From Tubulanus polymorphus (lineage: Eukaryota > Nemertea > Palaeonemertea > Tubulaniformes > Tubulanidae), in contig NC_134026.1 of NCBI RefSeq assembly GCF_964204645.1, positions 8,693,450 to 8,753,449 on the forward strand: a stretch of 60,000 nucleotides of DNA. Reading direction: 5' to 3'. Shown piece by piece: positions 52,812-60,000 of the stretch. Positions within the stretch are counted from its first letter, which is position 1. Each line of letters starts with the position of its first letter. Made by a program: the position numbers and the translations under genes. Under the pieces are notes generated by a model. The model was not told the origin of the DNA, did not search any database, and saw only the letters and a list, made by a program, of their open reading frames with translations.

Positions 52812-53260
52812 CGCCGTAAAAATCGTTACAATAATGTTCATATATACATTGATAGCTACTATGCGTTACTTTAAGGGGTTCTGTGTGAAGGTATGTGCAC
52901 CACGTCATCAATATTGGCGTTTCAAAAAGAAAATTACAATTGTGAATTTTTGAATGATATATTTCATGACTCTTATTTTTCTATTTGATTAATTTTCATG
53001 TCTTTTTGATTATTGATTTTTGAGTGGATGTGCACTACGTCATTAATCTATCGGGGTTAGACTGGCTGCCGGTCAATTAAATTCAATGACCGACATATTC
53101 AAATTCAAAATAACTCTATTGATCTTCGATATTATACCAGCTACATCATTATCATATCATATCATATCATATCATATCATCTATTATCGACAATATTCAG
53201 CAATACATACGTGTTATTTTCTAAGGCGTCAATAAACTTTCAAGTTAGTTTTCTTGTTGT
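52812..53260 (-). repeat. Dispersed repeat family A, copy 3 (inverted)
   Basis: The reverse complement matches the copies at 30046 and 58601. Blocks read on plus are GCCGTAAAAATCGTTACAAT, CACGTCATCAATATT, GACTGGCTGCCGGTCAAT, TTCAAATTCAAAATAACT and AATAAACTTTCAAGTTAG. An (ATATC)n run has expanded inside this copy at 53149-53181. Confidence 0.82.
53149..53181. repeat. (ATATC)n microsatellite inside repeat A
   Basis: Pentamer ATATC/ATCAT units repeat about six times. Other copies of repeat A lack it. Confidence 0.9.
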
Positions 53261-53548
53261 TTTAGTTGTCGAAGCTGTTTGGACGTCTCCTCAATTACGT
53301 ATGTTTCGGTTGAAACTGGCGACACGCATTCGGGGAGAAATTTGAATTTCGAATCTCCACAACGTATGCGCGACGTCACTATTCATAGACAGCGAGTAAC
53401 TTAATGGTTTTGATAAGCGGCGTGACGTGTACGCTGAATGTTTCGGAAGATTGATGACGGGGGGCGAAATCTCGAACATTCGCGGCGCGCGTGCGTGAAA
53501 AGATGCAAAGATCGCGTCGGAGAAGTTGTCACAAATTGACCAAAGCAG

Positions 53549-53576
53549 ACGAACGAACGAACGAACGAACGAACGA
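53549..53576. repeat. (GAAC)n microsatellite
   Basis: Seven GAAC units in tandem. Confidence 0.9.
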
Positions 53577-54325
53577 CACCATTAGACGCCATTTCGAAAG
53601 GAAATAGCAGTCGCCAATTAGACGTTCGCGTGCGGAAGATTGAAACTTTAGCATCGACTCCGGTTTGGGTTCTGTGCCACTATAACGTCGTGATCAATAA
53701 ACCGTATACGGTCAGTGAATGGGATTACATTTTAGTCCACATCGATACACCAGTGACAACTTGAAAACCAATGACGAAAATGAATAAAATTGTGCATCTG
53801 ACTTATCTCGAAACTAGGGGTGAAACCGAATCATCAAACTAATTTCTAAACATCCCGCTAGTATTTTCTAGTTTCAATCTCGCTGTTATGTTCCAGATAT
53901 CACGACAATTCTTTTTGTTCGACTTTCAAACAATTTAGGCAATTTTCAAATGGCCTAGTTCCGCATCAAAAGAAACAACCAACATTTCCAAATAGATAAT
54001 TTGAATGACGAAGACTTCAAATGAAGTTCAATATGTTTAAGGTTAAACATCGCCAAGTTCAAGTTAAAATATATTTGGTCTATAGATTCCTTGCAAAATG
54101 CAACCACGTGTTCCACATGACTGACGTCTTATTGATCGTAAATACAATCTAAGATCTACATGACAAATGGCTTATATTTGGATATCACCACATTATCTTC
54201 TGTTTTTATGTATGGCAAGTCTTCACCAATAAGCTTCTAAAAAACTATGGTGCCATGTGCAAAACCTCTGTAACTGGCTTCAGTCGATTGTTATCAACAG
54301 CGTTTAAATGCTAGTGTCTACTATT
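53577..54325. other. Intergenic stretch, nothing recognised
   Basis: No supportable gene or repeat. Confidence 0.4.
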
Positions 54326-54425
54326 GTTTTGGCATCTCTAACTTAGATATTAATGAGCATGTCCAAACTGAATTTAGTGTCACTTAAAGTTTTGGCATCC
54401 CTAACTTAGATATTATTGAGTATGT
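54326..54425. repeat. Imperfect 63-bp tandem duplication
   Basis: GTTTTGGCATCTCTAACTTA followed by GATATTAATGAG recurs 63 bases later as GTTTTGGCATCCCTAACTTA and GATATTATTGAG. The intervening bases differ. Confidence 0.75.
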
Positions 54426-57400
54426 TCATACGTACATATGTGGTGTCTTACGCCTTAGAAAGATCACTTCTCTTGCAGTCTTATGCCTTAAGGTGAGTCA
54501 GGAAGACTGCCACCCTTTAATCGTAATCTGATTATTGATTATTGGTCAAAACTAATACAATGGCATACTAACCCTAACCAAAACGAAGACCAATGTTAAT
54601 ATGATTAACATTGGGGGTTTGAGTTCGAAAGGGTTAAGGAGTAAAAACTGTGTTTAGAAATTTGAAATCATTGGTGATTCACGCAGTAGACACACGCAGT
54701 CATCACTCCTGTCGAGCGTTACAAGACTTCAACAAGTCACGCAAAGAAATGACTAAAATTATACTTTAATTCGATAATGCGACGTATTTTATTCGATTAT
54801 GCCCGCGCGACGCTGATGTGCATCTTGACAACCAGTGGAAGCCAATGTAAATTCGGAAGAAAACATTGCCAGCAAATCGGATTTCCGGCTTTTCTAACGC
54901 GAGTAAATGCGTATCATTTCCCGACGCAGGGAACCGTGACGTAAGATACCCAGTTTATCAAGAGACCGTTTCGCGAATATACGACGACATAAAACAAACC
55001 ACCTTCGTAGTTTACTCCTCTATAGCGCCAGCCGACATTTCCCAGCTACCGCATACGATGTATATACATTTCGATTTTCATTCACGGATGGAATATTTCG
55101 GCTTTGTGATAAGAGCTGCCGGCAGATTGACATATAGGAGATTATCCCGGCCTAATTTCCGTTGTTTCGGCTGCTTTATCGGGGCCTAAAACGCGGGTAA
55201 ATGGTTACCAGCGATAAACCGGTAAATGTTCTTTTCCTTTTATACGCCTGTTATTTCTTTACGACGGCAGATCGATGGAATTATTATAAGGCTATCAGCA
55301 GAAACAGCTTGCCAAGCGTGATGTCGCGATAGCATTTACAATTTTACCTGGCATCATAAGCCATAAATTGGGTAATAGGGTAATGATTGGTAAATGGTTG
55401 TTGACTCATTGCCACGAATCAAACATAGATGCGTTCCATTATATTTCTATTGCCCAACTGATATTGCGTAGATCGTTCTTAATCAAAATCTCATATTATT
55501 CTAGATGGCGATATCGCCGATTTTTTTGCGACATCCGTATAGCGTATACGACGTTTTTGCAGTAAACACTGGTGGCGTACTTTTTTTCATTTCGGGATAA
55601 AGCGACGCGTCGCCATAAATCACAATGGTCGCTCGTCCGTTTCCCCACAATGACGTGGATTAATTGACGAGCAACCAACTTAAAGATTGTTGCAGTGATT
55701 AGAGTTTGTATAGGGATTCCCTTGACACTGCGAGATATACTAGTGTATCACTTCATAGTGTATCACTCACTAGTGTATACTCTTATATTTGTACATGGAA
55801 AGGGACAAAAACTACAAGAAACTATGAGGGGCGTTTCTTGTCTAGAAGCAGGCCAGTAAAGCCAGCCATGTCTTTGGGAGGTTCGCTTTTCATGAAAGTT
55901 GAACTTTTTTCATGTAAAATGGAATTTTTTCCATGAAAGTACAACTTTTTGTAAGGTTCTCGCGCAAATGTTGAGTCCTGAAAGTACTCCCACAGAAAAT
56001 ATTTGAAAATGAGATACAAAGAGAAGCTATTTCAAAACTTATAGGTAATTTTGGATGAACATTTTGCTTCTTTTTCCTACAATTTGGCAACAAAACAGGT
56101 AAATATGGAAGCATGTGCATATTTCGAACGAAATCTAATAAAAAGGGTTACTAATGAGGGAATGTTTTGAAATCAATGCTCAATGGGCCGACATCTGGGC
56201 GGAAAAATACACCTGAACTGCTGTTTTTGCTCCGCAATATTCTGAAAACCGCCAAAAGTAAAATCCTCCATCCCCCGTTTGGCAATACACTGTTTCATCA
56301 CGCTAAACATTTGATTTGACGTTCGATTCGAAGGAAAGTGTTAACCCGTTGACGTTCAACTACAGGTCAGGTTATCGGATTAGGATTGAGTTATCGTAAC
56401 GCTTAGCAATATCTAGTTATAAACAGCAGCTTCCAGCAGTTTGTTTCTACCATGCCGCTTATACAGCCGTCTCAATGCTGAGCGAGTTTCCGCGTTTCAT
56501 CACAGGATTAGATTGAAAAAACTGCACTGTAATGACCAGAGCCCAAGGATGGATTGGTTCCTGATTACGAGAAATGCAATAAGAGTCCGCTCACGTAACT
56601 TCGACATCGCTTTATCGCAGACGTACATTTTGTTGTTGTTCTTGAGAGTGTTTTTTTTCTGCATGCGTTACGTGTATAGAACGGCGTGAGAGATAGAATA
56701 AACATCGCCTCGTTCTATATCGCTGTATAAAAGGGTAGTTGAGATCTATGAGGTAGATTTTCGGAATGAAGCTGGATAATCTTGCAATTTCCCTCACTTT
56801 TCACGGTTCGTCAAATAATCGATTTCCTAGATTGTATTCAGGAAATAAACACGGAGCGCTCCATGCGCAAACATGCAACGCCTTCGTCTGTTCTATATTC
56901 AAACTGTGCATTTCATCTGCGACGATTTGAAAAAAGTGACCTCGTCCATATTTCCATCTATTTCGGAACATAGTAACCCGACAGCTACGGCCCTGAAGCA
57001 CTACAGAAGCACGTTCAGCGAAGAGAATGTATTTCCTGAAAAATTTAATTTTCGTAGCTTTCGTAGTGATTTCGAAGAAATGCTTCTATTTTTGCATCCA
57101 AAGCCATAAGAAATCCGTTGTGTACAATACGTATATATGTATGAAAAGCCTAACATGTGCGTCGCTTGTCATAATGTGTCTCCATTGGTAAAAAGTTGCA
57201 ATATCACATCTTTGTTTTCTAACACACGTCCTCACAGGCCCAACAAATGATACAAGGCCCTATAGAGGAGACATGATGAAAAACTATTTCGTTCCCACGA
57301 AAAACTGTTCGCTCCCACGAAAAACATTTCGTTCGAACGAAAAAAGGAATTCGTTTCCCGATAAGAAATATTTTTCACCACATCGCCTCCACGATTCGGT

Positions 57401-58256
57401 TCCATGAGAAGTAATGTCGAAACTACCGAAAAAGGAATACTGTCAAGAAATGATGCATATTTGTCATCAGTGATTACGATATACCAAGTCTCACTTCGCG
57501 AGATATATTCAACACAGCTTCGCTGATTTTTCCGTCAATGACGTTTTGCCTTATTGGCGCCAAATTGACCACTTCATTAGCCTGTGGAATTGCGATCGAT
57601 CACGAATATCGGCTACTGAAAAATCAGTCAATATTTTATCAAGCCTTATCTTCTGAATACGTCTATTCGCACAATATTAGTCACACCACTCCACATATCA
57701 CTGCAAGTCATCGAATCATTTTTTTTTTTTCAAATGTCATCCGCTTTACGATTTTGTACAACAACAATAATTTCGACGACGACGACGTTTTCGAACCTAT
57801 CTATTATTTACGCGCCGAACTTCCTTCCCGTATTAAAACAACCAATAATATTCGGTACTTTAATCGACGAATGAAAATTACCATCCGGTCGCCGTATAAA
57901 AAAAACATACGTGCATCGTTAGCGTACAGGGGATTAATTGATTCGAAGTCTTTTGTCGTTTTCATTGAGACTTTGACAGGCAGTATATTGCACGACGCGT
58001 GCCACCGACACGTCTGCGAGATATTGCTTATGTTGTTGTGTATAAGATGCAAAATGAATTCTTGAATGCTTTGATAGACACGTCGACGTCGCACGATCGC
58101 GTGTGTCGCTCGTGAACCGTGTCGACGTACGGCTACGCAATTTCCTTACCAGTAGTGGTACGCTTAATTCTTTATATTTGGGTTGATTAGTTTCGAGAAG
58201 GCGCGCAATAATTGAAAGTTATTCGAGAATAAGTCAATCATCTATGGCTGAAACGA
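54426..58256. other. Intergenic stretch with no secure gene
   Basis: The longest frame, 57538-58065 (+, 175 codons), contains runs of Asn and Asp from CAA/CGA triplet repeats and has no recognisable domain. The frames at 54866-55189 and 56873-57109 are likewise unidentified. A cluster of TTTCGTTCCCACGAAAA-type short repeats lies at 57285-57345. Confidence 0.35.
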
Positions 58257-58281
58257 AGTAGTCGTCGTCGTCGTCGTCGTC
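58257..58281. repeat. (GTC)n microsatellite
   Basis: GTAGTC followed by several GTC triplets. Confidence 0.9.
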
Positions 58282-58600
58282 AGATTTATCGTTTGTTTTT
58301 TTTTTTCGTTCACTGTGTTTCGTAATAACGATTACAAAACCGATTCGCATGACATTATTTCATAAGCTGTGATCATCGCTAAGCGAGTGAAATTGGCGGC
58401 GGCTCCCCGTAGTTTGTTCGGTAGTAAATGATTGCCACGGCGCCAGTTACGGTAGATGGACGACTATGTTGCGACCATTTATAGATTCATTAATTAAATC
58501 TACGTCTACACACTTTGCCATCAACGGGACGACCGAATGCGATACAAGAAAAACGTACTTCGGTGAACCGATTAATTGTATTCATAGCGAGCTATGTGTT

Positions 58601-59030
58601 TAACAAAAAGCTAACTCAAATGTTTATTAATGCCTTGAAAAATAACGTAATAATGCTAAATATTGTCGGCCATACACAATATCATAGACCAATAAAGTTA
58701 TTTGAATTTGAATATAATACCGATAATTGAATTGAATTGAATTGACCGGCAACCAGTCTAAGTCTAACTCCGATATATTGACGTATAGTAGACATCAGTA
58801 CAGAATTTAACATCAAAAAGACATGAAAATCTATGAAATAGACAATAAGAGTCATTGAATATGTTTACTCACAAATTAGATGCCAAAATTCACAATTGTA
58901 ATTGTCATTTTGAAACGTAAATATTGATGACGTAGTACACATCGACTCACACACAGAAACCCTTAAATAATGCATAGTAGTTATCAATGTATACAAACAT
59001 TATTGTAACGGTTTTTAATACGTCGGAAAA
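58601..59030 (+). repeat. Dispersed repeat family A, copy 4
   Basis: Begins TAACAAAAAGCTAACTCAAA. It contains CCAATAAAGTTATTTGAAT, GACCGGCAACCAGTCT, TTCACAATTGTAATTGTCAT and TATTGATGACGTAGTACACA, and ends at GTAACGGTTTTTA. This is the best reference copy with 30046-30486. Confidence 0.82.
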
Positions 59031-59141
59031 TTATTGATGTTAGAAGGATTCAGGGGCCAGTGGACCCGGATATTCTCCTTCCCCTTTGAGTTTGATCGTT
59101 TTCTAGCGTCCGACAATAAAAGACGAAAATATCTCTTTCAC

Positions 59142-59301
59142 CTAAAAAGAGCTACGATTGTGAATCAGCGAGATTTTCAAAACCATTTCTTTCATTTCGC
59201 CGAGGATTAGCGACTTCGAGCCAAGTACCCACAGCTGTGTCTGCGTGACCGTTGAATTGGTGTGATTGATCTTTCCATCAAACTCGAATTCGATGCATTC
59301 C
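59142..59301 (-). CDS. Candidate exon resembling an activin/myostatin-type TGF-beta propeptide
   Basis: On the minus strand an acceptor-like ATCTGCAG at 59302-59309 precedes a frame starting ECIEFEFDGKI. It continues through sequons NHTNST to TQTQLWVLGSKSLIL and MVLKISLIHN, then ends at TAG. The spacing Cys, F-x-F, K-I, then (A/T)-Q-L-W-(V/I), then a V-x-(I/L)-x-x-(L/I) strand is the pattern of the fastener-strand region in propeptides of myostatin/GDF11- and activin-type ligands. That is pattern matching by eye, not a search. The frame ends in a stop next to GTGAAAG, so the real donor, if any, is unclear. No mature cystine-knot domain is in the window; it would lie downstream, at lower coordinates. 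A pseudogene or chance match remains possible. Confidence 0.3.
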
Positions 59302-59489
59302 CTGCAGATTACCACTGACGCCCTTGGGTGGGCATGAATATGTTTACCTAGCAGTGCAACTGAACCGACGTCGCCAACGAGGAAAAAACCAGGACTTTGA
59401 AAGACTCCCCGTGACCTTTGCAGATGAATTTTCAATTTCGACGTAATTCGAGTAATTGTCGATTGACGCCTGACATGCGGCCACTTCAA

Positions 59490-59852
59490 TCATGCAATGG
59501 ACGTGACCAAAGATTCATAATGTACCAGTTCCAAGACCACTTGGCGTTTCCCGCATCGGAAGTTGGAGATAGCTGATTCAACGTGCCTCAGGGATACGGG
59601 CGACTTCATCTTCTGCCAAATTGAATAACATCCTCCATTCTCCGCGAGCCTTCCCCGAAGGTATATAATTAACGTCCAAAGTCGACAAATCATGCAGTCG
59701 ACGCGTTCAGAGAACTGGTCCGAACAGTTTCGTTGATTGCCCCTGTCGATCACGCTTTGTGTATTCCATATTTTCGTCATATCTAGGGACATTCTGCTAT
59801 TTGCATGTTGATTGACCTTTGGCACGGGCGGTATCTTCTTTCTCGCCGACAA
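59490..59852 (-). other. Open frame upstream of the candidate propeptide exon
   Basis: A 120-codon minus-strand frame ends in TGA at 59490-59492, and the same frame is then open again to 59142. It contains RQVVLELVHYESL. In a neighbouring frame, over about 59590-59645, it contains MLFNLAEDEVARIPEA, which also has a propeptide-like strand/acidic pattern. Two frames would be needed to join these, so it may be a decayed exon. It is not called as a gene. Confidence 0.18.
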
Positions 59853-60000
59853 AAAAAACGTAGACCGCTAAATATATCACTTGAACGATAATCGATGATG
59901 GAATAGATATGATATGAAAGAAACGGAGGCGGTAGCGGCGGAAATCGTGTTCTTTTCTTGAGTCGGGTGAACGATGTCGTTTGGTTGTCGCGGGCCCCGA
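59853..60000. other. Window end, nothing recognised
   Basis: Short GC-containing sequence with no identifiable feature; it is cut by the window edge. Confidence 0.4.

Noticed and set aside
54866-55189. 107-codon plus-strand frame with strand-like segment TMYIHFDFHSRM
   Set aside because: It lacks an ATG at its start, has no recognised domain, and splice sites are only weakly supported.
57538-58065. 175-codon plus-strand ORF starting with ATG
   Set aside because: It contains Asn and Asp runs from triplet repeats, has no recognisable domain, and open frames also exist on the opposite strand. Length alone is not enough evidence.

Overview
The window is eukaryotic nuclear DNA, most likely from a marine invertebrate. 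Genes are sparse, AT-rich intergenic DNA with CpG retained makes up most of it, and many small repeats of animal type are present: tRNA-derived SINEs, MITE/foldback DNA transposons, long (TA)n tracts and (ATT)n tails. There is no operon structure and no bacterial signal. The phylum cannot be fixed from the sequence; a lophotrochozoan or a non-vertebrate deuterostome would both fit.

The one clear, intact gene is at 7597-9042 (+). It is an intronless 481-residue type I membrane protein: signal peptide, cysteine-flanked leucine-rich repeats, one Ig domain, one transmembrane helix and a short tyrosine-containing tail. This is the layout of the AMIGO-like adhesion/receptor class, although orthology is not established. 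A TATA-box candidate lies upstream at 7421.

A few other open segments look like exons of unidentified genes, and all are low confidence. They are a C-terminal exon at 24153-24264 (-), exon-like ORFs at 25772-26131 (-) and 29774-30045 (-), a signal-peptide exon at 51788-51878 (+), and a segment at 59142-59301 (-) whose residue pattern resembles the propeptide of activin/myostatin-type TGF-beta ligands. Most other open frames are unsupported.

The repeat landscape is the most informative part. 9-20 kb: hAT-like remnants, a tRNA-headed SINE with an (ATT)n tail, a MITE family (B) with three copies, one of which interrupts a second repeat (C) whose uninterrupted copy is also in the window, a 380-bp (TA)n tract and a 278-bp inverted repeat. 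21-34 kb: a minus-strand SINE with a likely target-site duplication, two copies of a ~440-bp dispersed repeat (A) and two more (TA)n tracts. 36.4-40.0 kb: an apparently identical 1.8-kb direct tandem duplication. 41-43 kb: three foldback/MITE elements and a second SINE copy within 2 kb. 46.5-48.5 kb: a nested inverted-repeat structure, a cluster of tRNA B-box-like motifs and a TIR element. 52.8-59.0 kb: two more copies of repeat A.

No convincing novel system was found. The items most worth a second look are the tandem duplication, the nested foldback at 46.6 kb, the filled/empty site pair for family B, and the possible exons on the minus strand.
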